Source: a virus
DNA: 21,927 nucleotides
IMG/VR virus record: IMGVR_UViG_3300017743_002800
Location: 1-21,927 of that record
Direction: 5' to 3' (one strand)
The notes beneath the pieces were generated by a model that did not search any database, had not been told where the DNA came from, and saw only the letters and a list, made by a program, of their open reading frames with translations. Positions 1 through 6,927 of this stretch are shown in pieces. Made by a program: the position numbers and the translations under genes. Positions within the stretch are counted from its first letter, which is position 1. Each line of letters opens with the position of its first letter.

Positions 1-1
1 C

Positions 2-277
2 GTTTATGAAGGTCGTTCAGGTTCATTTAAATTCATTACAGGAAAAGAAACTCCTGCAGGCACTATCAACGGTGTAGTGAAAAAAATGTACACAGGCGAA
101 GATGCTTCAGTAACTTGGAAGACTGCTGGTTCATTCAAAGTACTAGTAGACGGCACTGTAACAAGATTCACAGGCATACCAACTAAGACTACTAATCAAA
201 TCACTGCTGATGTACAAGCACAAGCAGAAGTAGTTGCTGAAGAGCAAGTGGATGAAGAAATTGCAATCGCAGTTTAA
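2..277 (+). CDS. Hypothetical protein, C-terminal fragment (5' end outside window)
   Basis: The reading frame is open from base 2 to a TAA at 275-277, so the gene enters from the left and only its last 91 residues are visible. The part seen is rich in Gly, Thr and Val with alternating hydrophobic and polar residues, as in beta-rich proteins, and it ends in an acidic, Ala/Glu/Val-rich tail. An internal ATG at 77 is unlikely to be the start because the frame is equally protein-like upstream of it. I do not recognise the family. A small virion or DNA-associated protein is possible from position and composition, but nothing proves it. Its 3' end overlaps the next short ORF by 26 nt. Confidence 0.6.
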   Translation, partial: VYEGRSGSFKFITGKETPAGTINGVVKKMYTGEDASVTWKTAGSFKVLVDGTVTRFTGIPTKTTNQITADVQAQAEVVAEEQVDEEIAIAV

Positions 278-404
278 GTTATCCGACCTACGGATATCAA
301 ACGCAGAACAGATGGTCCTGACCGCAACGACCGAATGGCAAACACGGTTCTGGACCAATGTTCGAAATTCATTAGTACGAAAACATTTTAGCAACTATCG
401 TTGA
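252..404 (+). CDS. Small hypothetical protein (50 aa) upstream of uvsW
   Basis: An ATG at 252 opens a 50-codon frame, +1 relative to the upstream gene, ending in TGA at 402-404. It fills what would otherwise be a 158-nt gap in a genome that tolerates almost none. The peptide looks like real protein: Lys/Gln-rich start, an amphipathic middle, two tryptophans, and a basic, aromatic C-terminus (motif VRKHFSNYR). The start has only a weak purine-rich stretch (gaagag) upstream. The stop codon lies inside the -35 box of the uvsW promoter. T4 also has very small ORFs near uvsY/uvsW, but I cannot identify this as a homolog. Alternatives are a chance frame or a +1 frameshift extension of the upstream gene. 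Confidence 0.6.
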   Translation: MKKLQSQFKLSDLRISNAEQMVLTATTEWQTRFWTNVRNSLVRKHFSNYR

Positions 405-429
405 CTGAATACAGGTTTCCAAATATAAT
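401..429 (+). promoter_or_regulatory. Sigma70-like promoter of uvsW, predicted leaderless
   Basis: TTGACT (401-406), a 17-nt spacer and TATAAT (424-429) give a near-perfect housekeeping promoter. Only 6 nt (aaaagg) separate the -10 box from the ATG at 436, so the expected transcription start coincides with the start codon. The aagg directly abuts the ATG and is too close to work as a Shine-Dalgarno site. Confidence 0.75.
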
Positions 430-435
430 AAAAGG

Positions 436-1893
436 ATGCCGCACTGTAATATAATAATCAAAGATGAAGTCAACGTAAAACTAGACGGATTAGATCTGGT
501 TACTAGACGTAAACTGGCCAATAAATTTAAATATGAAATACCAGGAGCAAGATTCATGCCCGCTGTGAGACTAGGCAGATGGGATGGCACTGTATCCTTT
601 TTTACACAGGGCGGATTGACTTATGTGAACTTGCTGGACGAAATTATTCCAATATTAGAACACGAACAATACACATTTGACTTAGAAGACGAACGTGAGC
701 ATTATGACTTAAAGTTTGAACCGGTCACATCGGAAACATTCAAACACGTCAAGTGGCCCAAAGGACACAACAACGCCGGAGAGCCAATTGAACTGCGTGA
801 TCATCAAGTTGAAGTTATCAATAACTTTGTAAACAATCCACAATGTTTGCAAGAGGTGGCAACTGCCGCTGGTAAAACAATTATTACAGCCGCATTGAGC
901 AAACTGATAGAGCCATATGGTCGCAGTGTTATTATTGTACCAAACAAATCACTAGTGACACAGACTGAAGAAGATTATATCAATATGGGATTAGATGTTG
1001 GCGTATATTTTGGTGACAGAAAACAAATAGGACATACACATACTATTGCTACATGGCAATCATTAAACATACTAGAAAAGAAAAGATTGAACTCAGAAGA
1101 CAATCTAATTGAAGAATTTAAACGTGATGTTGTGTGTGTAATTGTTGACGAAGTACACATGGCTAAAGCAGATGTATTGCGTAGACTGTTAGGTAATGTG
1201 TTTGGACAGGTGCCCATACGTTGGGGACTAACTGGCACCATACCCAAAGCAGATCATGATTTTAAATCTCTCCATGTATCGATCGGTAACGTAATTAATA
1301 AAGTAAGTGCAAAGGAATTGCAAGACAAAGGCTTATTGGCAAATTTGAATATCGAAGTTATGCAGATGGTTGATTTTTGCGAGTACAAAAATTACAGAGA
1401 AGAACAAACATTTTTAGTAACCAGACAACACAGAATAGATTATATTGGTAAACTTATAGAACAAATGGCAAAAACCGGCAACACACTTATACTGGTTGAT
1501 AGAATTAAGACAGGCGAGTTGTTACAAGAAGCGGTGCCGGATTCAACATTTGTAAGTGGCTCAACCAAGGCTGATGATAGAAAAGAAACATATGATGAAG
1601 TGAAAGAAAGTGAAGGCAAAGTAATAATTGCAACTTATGGTGTTGCATCTGTAGGAATTAATTTGCCACGTATATTCAATCTTGTATTGTTAGAGCCAGG
1701 TAAATCATTTGTAAGAGTTATACAGTCAATTGGTAGAGGAATACGTAAAGCCAAAGACAAAGACTTCGTGCAAGTTTGGGATATTTGTTCAACAGCAAAA
1801 TTTTCTAAAAGACATCTTACAGAACGCAAAAAGTTTTATCGCGAAGCACAGTATCCTTTTAATATCACAAAGGTTGACTATCAACAATCATAA
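436..1893 (+). CDS. uvsW: UvsW-like ATP-dependent DNA/RNA helicase
   Basis: Superfamily 2 helicase of 485 aa, close to T4 UvsW (about 500 aa). The N-terminal 110 residues match the UvsW substrate-binding domain (VRLGRWDGTVSFF near residue 44). Visible motifs in order: Walker A ATAAGKT (142-148), DEVH box (238-241), motif III LTGT (265-268), motif V with SVGINLP and motif VI QSIGRGIRKA in the C-terminal third. In T4, UvsW unwinds R-loops and branched DNA, drives fork regression and helps switch replication from origin-dependent to recombination-dependent initiation. It is transcribed from the near-consensus promoter at 401-429. A generic UvrB/RecG-like helicase is possible but the N-terminal domain argues for UvsW. 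Confidence 0.93.
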   Translation: MPHCNIIIKDEVNVKLDGLDLVTRRKLANKFKYEIPGARFMPAVRLGRWDGTVSFFTQGGLTYVNLLDEIIPILEHEQYTFDLEDEREHYDLKFEPVTSETFKHVKWPKGHNNAGEPIELRDHQVEVINNFVNNPQCLQEVATAAGKTIITAALSKLIEPYGRSVIIVPNKSLVTQTEEDYINMGLDVGVYFGDRKQIGHTHTIATWQSLNILEKKRLNSEDNLIEEFKRDVVCVIVDEVHMAKADVLRRLLGNVFGQVPIRWGLTGTIPKADHDFKSLHVSIGNVINKVSAKELQDKGLLANLNIEVMQMVDFCEYKNYREEQTFLVTRQHRIDYIGKLIEQMAKTGNTLILVDRIKTGELLQEAVPDSTFVSGSTKADDRKETYDEVKESEGKVIIATYGVASVGINLPRIFNLVLLEPGKSFVRVIQSIGRGIRKAKDKDFVQVWDICSTAKFSKRHLTERKKFYREAQYPFNITKVDYQQS

Positions 1894-1903
1894 AGCATAT
1901 AAT
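1874..1903 (+). promoter_or_regulatory. Sigma70-like promoter, near-leaderless
   Basis: TTGACT (1874-1879, inside the end of uvsW), an 18-nt spacer and TATAAT (1898-1903) precede the ATG at 1912 by 8 nt. The predicted transcript would have a leader of 0-2 nt and there is no Shine-Dalgarno site. Confidence 0.6.
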
Positions 1904-1911
1904 AGTAATAT

Positions 1912-2430
1912 ATGCAAATACTAACAGTAGACAACGAGTGCTTTGTACTCAATAAAATTCCAGATCAAGTAGATGAAGATTTAAGATTTTCGGTGCTGGA
2001 TAATTCAGATCCGAATGAACCAGATTTTTTCTTTATGCCTTTGATTTATTTAGAATCTTTTTCTTCACCATCAGTGACACTAGAAATAGCAAATAAAAAA
2101 ATACAGATGCCTTTGGATTGGCATATTCTGTTAGGTGATTCAGAAGTAGGAGAATTAGAAATTATTCCGTTAACTTCGTTAAATGATAGATCATTTTCCG
2201 CATTTTGCTTCAATCCAATAAACGGATTGTTACCAAAATATCATGATGTTCAAATCACAAACATCTACAACGAAGTAGAATGGTTCTTTCCACGTGTAAG
2301 AAACAATCAATTAATTGCAATCCCGTTAGAATTAACACCCGAACCACAGTGTGCATACTTTATTAAAGATGTAAATCGTAACAACGACTCTGTGCATTTA
2401 AACAAATTATTCTGGAATGGCCGAAATTAA
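1912..2430 (+). CDS. Hypothetical protein (172 aa)
   Basis: Unrecognised soluble protein of 172 aa, acidic, with no membrane segment and no obvious catalytic motif. It contains aromatic/proline-rich stretches (PDFFFMPLIY, MPLDWHILLG, VEWFFPRVR) that suggest a compact beta-rich fold. ATG at 1912 follows a promoter-like TTGACT/TATAAT pair with almost no leader. The 3' end overlaps the KdsA start by 14 nt, so the two are probably co-transcribed. The MPLDWHILLGD...GELEIIPL pattern could be a conserved phage family, but I cannot name it. Confidence 0.75.
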   Translation: MQILTVDNECFVLNKIPDQVDEDLRFSVLDNSDPNEPDFFFMPLIYLESFSSPSVTLEIANKKIQMPLDWHILLGDSEVGELEIIPLTSLNDRSFSAFCFNPINGLLPKYHDVQITNIYNEVEWFFPRVRNNQLIAIPLELTPEPQCAYFIKDVNRNNDSVHLNKLFWNGRN

Positions 2431-3229
2431 TTACGAAAATTTTTACAATGACACTCCTCTGATGGTTATATCAGGCCCGTGTCAAATTGAATCACGTGAC
2501 CATGCTATGATGATTGCTGAACACGTTGTAGATGTTTGTGATCAATTAGAAGTGCCTCTGTTGTTTAAGGCAAGTTTTGACAAAGCCAATAGATCGTCCA
2601 TCAGTAGCAAACGTGGAATTGGTATCGACGAAGGATTAAAAATTTTACAAGAGATTAAATCAAAGTTAGGAGTATCTGTGACTACTGACATACATTTACC
2701 GGATCAAGCACAATCTGTTGCTGAAGTTGTAGATGTTTTACAGATTCCTGCTTTTTTATGTAGACAAACAGACTTAATAGTGCAGGCGGCAAACACAGGA
2801 AAAATTATTACAATTAAGAAAGGGCAGTTTCTTTCTTACACTGACACCAATAACATTTGTAGGAAAGTTGCAGAAACTGGCAATACCCAGAGTGTAATTA
2901 TAGAACGTGGCACATCTTTTGGTTACGGCAATTTGATTGTAGACATGCGAGGATTTGAACATCATAAACGTTGTGACACTCCAATTATATTTGACGCTAC
3001 ACACTCTGTACAACACCCAGGAGGACAAGGACAATCGTCGGGAGGTGATAGGACTATGGTTGAACCATTAAGTATGAGTGCTGTTGCACAATCTATTGCT
3101 GGAGTATTTTTAGAAGTACATGATGATCCAAACAATGCTCCATCAGATGGTCCTAATGCACTTTACCTTAATGATTTCAAGGACTTAGTGCAACGTCTTA
3201 AATCTTTGGATGAGTTTGTAAAATCATAA
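2417..3229 (+). CDS. kdsA: 3-deoxy-8-phosphooctulonate (KDO-8-P) synthase KdsA, Cys (metal-dependent) type
   Basis: Condenses phosphoenolpyruvate and arabinose-5-phosphate into KDO-8-phosphate, the precursor of the KDO sugar of Gram-negative LPS. At 270 aa it is full length for the family (about 265-285). Diagnostic segments: GPCQIESR (20-27), KASFDKANRSS (51-61), TTDIH (89-93), IPAFLCRQTDL (110-120), KKGQFLS (134-140), ERGTSFGYGNL (163-173) and FDATHSVQHPGG (192-203). Cys22, His196, Glu233 and Asp244 occupy the four metal-ligand positions known from the Aquifex enzyme, so it should be the metal-dependent class rather than the E. coli Asn class. It lies between a hypothetical gene (14-nt overlap) and a sulfotransferase-like gene, next to glycosyltransferase-like genes, which suggests a role in surface-glycan metabolism of the host. 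Confidence 0.95.
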   Translation: MAEINYENFYNDTPLMVISGPCQIESRDHAMMIAEHVVDVCDQLEVPLLFKASFDKANRSSISSKRGIGIDEGLKILQEIKSKLGVSVTTDIHLPDQAQSVAEVVDVLQIPAFLCRQTDLIVQAANTGKIITIKKGQFLSYTDTNNICRKVAETGNTQSVIIERGTSFGYGNLIVDMRGFEHHKRCDTPIIFDATHSVQHPGGQGQSSGGDRTMVEPLSMSAVAQSIAGVFLEVHDDPNNAPSDGPNALYLNDFKDLVQRLKSLDEFVKS

Positions 3230-3235
3230 TAAATT

Positions 3236-4000
3236 ATGCCTGATGTCAAGAACGTTAGAATAAAAAATGGCGTACGCATTATTGAACCATTTGAAATAGT
3301 AGATGAAGGTCCTGAGGCAGAACCAACTCTTTTAATACCTACCGAATCAGAAAAATTATTGTTAAATGCAATTGATAGTTTACTAGAAAGATATCATAAA
3401 AGCAAATACACACAAGGACATTGGATAAATTTGGATCGAAAGATTGCAGTGATTCCAATAATGCGTTCTGCTTCATCATCGATGAATGAAATAATGTCGA
3501 AGGTACCTAACTGGAAAAAATTTCACAACAAAGAATGTTCAAAAGATTTTCAATTTTTTACTGTGTGGCGAGATCCTTATGTGAGATTTATTAGTGCTTT
3601 GAGTAGAGAATTAAGTGAGATATGTGATCCGCACAAAGGTAATGAAAAAGAAATTATACAAAAAACTGTTACTGCTTGGTTAGATGACCCGGATCTTATT
3701 TTGACTTTGGATCACACTATATCACAGACCGAATATTGTAGGCAAGTAGTACCAAAACATTCTACAGTGACAGTATATAACATAACGGAGTTAAACACTA
3801 TGTTGGCCGATAGTGCAGGAGTAGCTAGTGTGATACCTCATTTAAATCCATCATCTGACTACCAACCAGATATAAAAAGATTTTTTGATACAGAGAAAAA
3901 TTTTATGCAAAAATGGTGTGAGCAAGAATATAAAGAGGATTACAATACTTGGAATCAACTTACAAATGCAGACACTTTATCCATCAATATAGCATATTGA
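3236..4000 (+). CDS. Sulfotransferase-family-like protein
   Basis: 254-aa soluble protein with the two signatures of PAPS-dependent sulfotransferases: a 5'-phosphosulfate-binding-loop-like segment VIPIMRSASSSMNE (73-85) after a beta strand, and a 3'-phosphate-binding segment TVWRDPYVRFIS (109-120) with the expected Arg and Ser. The loop has MRSASSS in place of the usual KTGSTS, so it is a divergent member. Family members move sulfate from PAPS to hydroxyls of glycans, lipids or small molecules. It starts 6 nt after kdsA and is followed on the other strand by glycosyltransferase-like genes, so a glycan acceptor is plausible but inferred. A CATAAT 5 nt before the ATG is -10-like, but I see no matching -35 box. 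The last 46 nt overlap the convergent gene. Confidence 0.6.
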   Translation: MPDVKNVRIKNGVRIIEPFEIVDEGPEAEPTLLIPTESEKLLLNAIDSLLERYHKSKYTQGHWINLDRKIAVIPIMRSASSSMNEIMSKVPNWKKFHNKECSKDFQFFTVWRDPYVRFISALSRELSEICDPHKGNEKEIIQKTVTAWLDDPDLILTLDHTISQTEYCRQVVPKHSTVTVYNITELNTMLADSAGVASVIPHLNPSSDYQPDIKRFFDTEKNFMQKWCEQEYKEDYNTWNQLTNADTLSINIAY

Positions 4001-4914
4001 TCTTTTGCAACTTTGCGCCATGCATAAAAGTTGTGTGCAAGTTTAGGCAAACATTCTTGATATAAACTTTTTAAATTTTGTCCGTATAAATTTTTTAGTC
4101 CAACTTTTATATTCATACGTTGATAATGATACATTGGATATTGATTGTCTTCATAGTCCACTGTAGGCCAATCAAGTTCTTTATCAAATGTTTCTAAGCC
4201 GTATGAATGCAATACACTTTGTATGTTGGGGTCTCCATATATTACAAAAGGCCTTGAACCAATAAGAGGTTTGATTGTTTTTTCAGATATCCATGTTGGG
4301 TAACTAGACCCGTCCAGTGTTTCTGTAACCACATTTAGAAAATGTGAATTCCATACATCAATATCTCCCAACGAATAAATGTCGTTTGGATAGTAGCCAG
4401 ACTCCTCAGGGCCAGGATTGTATATACTGTCGTTGCCTTCATGTGCAGGGATATTGTCTTTTAATATATGTTCACCGGCCAATGTAATAATTCCTGGCAC
4501 TGACCAATTGTGTAACGATTTGAACAATGCATCGCGATTGTATTTCCATTTGCCTTGATAACACAAAAATACATTTTTGAATGTACTAGGCTGTACTTGC
4601 TCCCATGAGTACTGCACAAATTTTTCATCACATATATTAAACCAACTAGCCATATAATCTAAAATTAATACTCTATCGTTGTTCCCATATTGCCCAACAT
4701 AATCGTTGTGTGCAGGAAATTCATCCCACCAATTCATTACAATAACTTTGTGATGAGGCTTACTCAACCAACGATCGATATTGTCTTTGTATTCGGCCAT
4801 GGTGCTCCATATTGTATCAACTACTAAAACATTGTCGCCTACGATTTGGTCGAATACTTTTTTAATCATCGGATAAGATGCCCAGTCAGTTGGATATTTG
4901 CTCAAAATTAACAT
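3955..4914 (-). CDS. Glycosyltransferase-like protein A (tandem paralog)
   Basis: 319 aa, without signal peptide or membrane segment. The C-terminal half has the pattern YSLGDIDVWNSHFLNVVTE (180-198), then ISEKTIKPLIGSRPFVIYGDP (209-229) and a GLETFD element. This resembles the donor-binding half of GT10 (fucosyltransferase)-like glycosyltransferases common in phages, with Glu and Lys in the EKTxKP motif. The N-terminal half carries VIVMNWWDE (58-65). The neighbouring minus-strand gene has the same landmarks at nearly the same positions, so the pair arose by tandem duplication. It overlaps that gene by 7 nt and was probably translated with it. Its 3' end runs 46 nt into the convergent sulfotransferase gene. 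Sugar donor and acceptor are unknown; the GT10 link is pattern-based. Confidence 0.5.
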   Translation of the reverse strand: MLILSKYPTDWASYPMIKKVFDQIVGDNVLVVDTIWSTMAEYKDNIDRWLSKPHHKVIVMNWWDEFPAHNDYVGQYGNNDRVLILDYMASWFNICDEKFVQYSWEQVQPSTFKNVFLCYQGKWKYNRDALFKSLHNWSVPGIITLAGEHILKDNIPAHEGNDSIYNPGPEESGYYPNDIYSLGDIDVWNSHFLNVVTETLDGSSYPTWISEKTIKPLIGSRPFVIYGDPNIQSVLHSYGLETFDKELDWPTVDYEDNQYPMYHYQRMNIKVGLKNLYGQNLKSLYQECLPKLAHNFYAWRKVAKDQYAILMDKVSAFVS

Positions 4915-5828
4915 ATAAATTCTTTTACTTGGTTCATTGCTTCGTTGTGTTTTATTATAGCATATGTACGCCAGTTTTCAAAATTGTGTTTTATTTTTGG
5001 TTTTAATTTTTCATACCATACTTTTAAATTTTGTGTCTTTATAGTATCAACAATTTTTCCAATTTGGTTGGCATGCTCTGTAAATTCAGGGTGTGGCTCA
5101 TGATCAAACTCATCATCAAAAGTTTCAAACCCAATGGATTGCAAACGTTCTGTAGTTTCAGGATGTCCGTACACTATGAAAGGTCTACAGCCTATTATAG
5201 GTTTGAAAGTTTTTTCTGTTATCCACACAGGATAATATGTTCCATGCAATCCTTCTGACACAATGTTTAAAAAGTGTTTATTCCACACATTCATATCTCC
5301 TAATGAATATAAGTCTATACTTGGAGGTAAGTCGTTGGTTTTATTAATTAAATTTGATCCATGGGTGTATGTAATTGTTTCGTTAAAGTTTCTTTGTGTG
5401 CCTAAAGAAAGTGTTCCTGTGTGTTTTGATAATTGGTTGTACAGTGCTTGCCGCCATGGTTTAATTTTGTACATATAACACAGATAGGTGTTGTCAAATG
5501 ATTGCGGTTGTACTTGGTCCCATGTATACTGAGCAAAATTTTGTTCGCAGTTTTTTAACCATACCCATTCATTCAGCAATACCAATACATCTTTATTTTT
5601 GTATAATTCACGCCGAAAGTCGCCCCTCATTTCATCCCACCAGTTCATTATCACTACCTTTTGATTATCATTCAACGACTTGGTTACATGCACATCCAGT
5701 TCATCAGGATCCATCCATTGTGTATCAATCACCGTAGTTTTTTCATTAGACATCTGTTTGTAAATCTGTTCTACTTGTTGATATGAACTCCAAGATTGAT
5801 CATGATTAGAAATGATTGGCATAGGCAA
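4908..5828 (-). CDS. Glycosyltransferase-like protein B (tandem paralog)
   Basis: 306 aa and the first gene of the minus-strand pair. It shares with its neighbour VVIMNWWDE (58-66), YTWDQVQPQSF (101-111), YSLGDMNVWNKHFLNIVSE (174-192), ITEKTFKPIIGCRPFIVYGHP (203-223) and GFETFDDEFD. The last two elements are typical of GT10-like phage glycosyltransferases, where they form the nucleotide-sugar binding part. No transmembrane segment is visible, so it should act in the cytoplasm. The start region overlaps the -35 box of the promoter of the divergent gp62-like gene, so the two transcription units may interfere. Function is inferred from motif pattern only. Confidence 0.5.
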   Translation of the reverse strand: MPMPIISNHDQSWSSYQQVEQIYKQMSNEKTTVIDTQWMDPDELDVHVTKSLNDNQKVVIMNWWDEMRGDFRRELYKNKDVLVLLNEWVWLKNCEQNFAQYTWDQVQPQSFDNTYLCYMYKIKPWRQALYNQLSKHTGTLSLGTQRNFNETITYTHGSNLINKTNDLPPSIDLYSLGDMNVWNKHFLNIVSEGLHGTYYPVWITEKTFKPIIGCRPFIVYGHPETTERLQSIGFETFDDEFDHEPHPEFTEHANQIGKIVDTIKTQNLKVWYEKLKPKIKHNFENWRTYAIIKHNEAMNQVKEFIC

Positions 5829-5844
5829 GTAATTATGTTATAAT
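5816..5844 (+). promoter_or_regulatory. Sigma70-like promoter, predicted leaderless
   Basis: TTGGCA (5816-5821), a 17-nt spacer and TATAAT (5839-5844) end 5 nt before the ATG at 5850. The -35 half lies inside the 5' end of the divergent minus-strand gene. No Shine-Dalgarno site is present. Confidence 0.65.
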
Positions 5845-5849
5845 AGTTT

Positions 5850-6296
5850 ATGGCTGGTAAGTTTTTAGATATAAAACAAATGATGAGAGCAGTTGATACC
5901 AGAGATAAAAACTGGTTTCAAAATTTGTCAGAAGAAGACAAAAAATTATATTCACCGTATATGACTTTAAAATGGACTGCGTCAGTCGAACACAAAGACC
6001 GTGCTGTGCAAGAGTTTTATATCGAAGAAGCCAATTCAAATATCAATAAACATCTGTGGACTCTTTCTAAAAACCATAACGGACTATTATGGAAACTGAG
6101 TGCCATGTGTGGATCAACTTTTGTATTGTTTCACAAATGGATATACCCTAAAAAGAAAACAGGATCTACCAAATCTAAAATGAAAGAATTACAAGAGTTA
6201 TACCCAACTGCTAAACAGGTAGATCTAGATTTATTAGACGCAACCATGAGCACCAAAGAGTTTACAGCACTCAAAAAAGATCACGGCATTACTTGA
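5850..6296 (+). CDS. Possible clamp-loader small subunit (gp62-like)
   Basis: 148-aa basic, alpha-helical protein. Its layout resembles the small clamp-loader subunit gp62 of T4-like marine phages: a short N-terminal helix, a YSPYM segment (39-43), helices with TLSKNHNGLLWKLSAMCG (73-90), a Lys/Trp-rich HKWIYPKKK stretch (96-104) and a C-terminal three-helix part ending TKEFTALKKDHG. In T4, gp62 binds four gp44 ATPase subunits and loads the gp45 sliding clamp. The match is by overall pattern rather than by an invariant motif, and gene 44 is not adjacent here, so this stays tentative. Expression appears leaderless from 5816-5844. Its TGA stop lies within the -35 box of the next promoter. Confidence 0.45.
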   Translation: MAGKFLDIKQMMRAVDTRDKNWFQNLSEEDKKLYSPYMTLKWTASVEHKDRAVQEFYIEEANSNINKHLWTLSKNHNGLLWKLSAMCGSTFVLFHKWIYPKKKTGSTKSKMKELQELYPTAKQVDLDLLDATMSTKEFTALKKDHGIT

Positions 6297-6320
6297 CATT
6301 TTACCACGCCAGTGTATAAT
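6293..6320 (+). promoter_or_regulatory. Sigma70-like promoter with Shine-Dalgarno leader
   Basis: TTGACA (6293-6298), a 16-nt spacer and TATAAT (6315-6320) are both consensus. A leader of about 23 nt follows, with a strong Shine-Dalgarno AGGAGG (6340-6345) 5 nt before the ATG at 6351. The -35 box contains the TGA stop of the preceding gene. Confidence 0.8.
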
Positions 6321-6350
6321 AAGTTATAACCATTATCCTAGGAGGTTTGT

Positions 6351-6533
6351 ATGGGATCAGAAATAATAGAATTTGTAACATTGTTTATTACGTTTTTATT
6401 GATGTTATATCTAGCATATTTGCTAGGTAGAATAAGAGAGAATATAAAAATGATAAGAATACGTTTTACACAAATGCAAGATGATCTCCGCAGTGTATCT
6501 ACTGACATAGATCATTTAAGGAAGAAAATCTAA
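6351..6533 (+). CDS. Small single-pass membrane protein with coiled-coil tail
   Basis: 60-aa protein. Residues 5-26 form one strongly hydrophobic helix ([20 protein letters not shown]), followed by a positively charged stretch ([13 protein letters not shown]) and a C-terminal heptad-like helix ([19 protein letters not shown]). The charges predict N-out/C-in topology with the coiled coil in the cytoplasm. Start is certain: AGGAGG 5 nt upstream of ATG and a consensus promoter. It ends 8 nt before fdxA and is presumably co-transcribed with it. I cannot assign a function; a membrane anchor for a soluble partner such as the ferredoxin, or a lysis-related protein, are both possible. Confidence 0.8.
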   Translation: MGSEIIEFVTLFITFLLMLYLAYLLGRIRENIKMIRIRFTQMQDDLRSVSTDIDHLRKKI

Positions 6534-6541
6534 ATACACTA

Positions 6542-6880
6542 ATGACTTATGTGGTGGATGACAAATGTATCATGTGCAAACACACAACCTGTGTGTCTGT
6601 GTGTCCTGTGGATTGTTTCTACGAAGGGCCAAACATGCTAGTCATCCACCCAGACGAATGTATAGACTGTGGTGTTTGTGAGCCTGAATGTCCTGAGGAC
6701 GCAATAAAACCAGACTCAGACAGCATCATTCACTGGACGAACATTAATAAGGAATATGCAGATAAATGGTATGACAATGTTATTACTGAACAAAAAGATC
6801 CAATGCCAGGTTATGAAGAAGCAAGTAAAATAGCAGATAAGACAGATTTGTTTGACGGTAATGATTATACTGCTGATTGA
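6542..6880 (+). CDS. fdxA: 7Fe-8S ferredoxin (FdxA type)
   Basis: 112-aa ferredoxin with nine cysteines at 9, 12, 17, 21, 25, 40, 43, 46 and 50, the same spacing as Azotobacter vinelandii ferredoxin I shifted by one. By that template Cys9/17/50 hold a [3Fe-4S] cluster and Cys21/40/43/46 a [4Fe-4S] cluster. The [20 protein letters not shown] core (22-41) is almost invariant in FdxA proteins, and the C-terminal ITEQKDPMP helix region is also kept, so this is full length. It would carry electrons in the host cytoplasm; the donor and acceptor are unknown. It lies between two small membrane-protein genes under strong early-type promoters. It may support host redox metabolism or Fe-S or nucleotide enzymes during infection, which is inference. 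Confidence 0.95.
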   Translation: MTYVVDDKCIMCKHTTCVSVCPVDCFYEGPNMLVIHPDECIDCGVCEPECPEDAIKPDSDSIIHWTNINKEYADKWYDNVITEQKDPMPGYEEASKIADKTDLFDGNDYTAD

Positions 6881-6904
6881 CAACTGTGGTATTTGTTGTA
6901 TAAT
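6877..6904 (+). promoter_or_regulatory. Sigma70-like promoter with Shine-Dalgarno leader
   Basis: TTGACA (6877-6882), a 16-nt spacer and TATAAT (6899-6904). A second TATAAT overlaps at 6904-6909 but gives a 21-nt spacer. AAGGAG (6916-6921) lies 6 nt before the ATG at 6928. The TGA stop of fdxA (6878-6880) is inside the -35 box. Confidence 0.8.
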
Positions 6905-6927
6905 ATAATTTTAACAAGGAGATTTAC

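Noticed and set aside
280-296. 6-bp hairpin TATCCG/CGGATA as a terminator
   Set aside because: It lies inside the 50-aa ORF at 252-404, has no U-tract and is short.
143-394. Minus-strand 83-aa open frame
   Set aside because: It covers the two + strand frames, has no family-like content and is Cys/Ser-rich in the way of antisense shadows.
340-420. Possible tRNA remnant because of a GTTCGAAATTC T-loop-like string
   Set aside because: No 5-bp T-stem with a 7-nt loop, no anticodon or acceptor stem can be built, and the region is coding.
3225-3230. CATAAT 5 nt before the sulfotransferase ATG as another leaderless promoter
   Set aside because: No -35-like hexamer at 16-18 nt; close matches are 13-14 nt away. 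Left out of the leaderless set.
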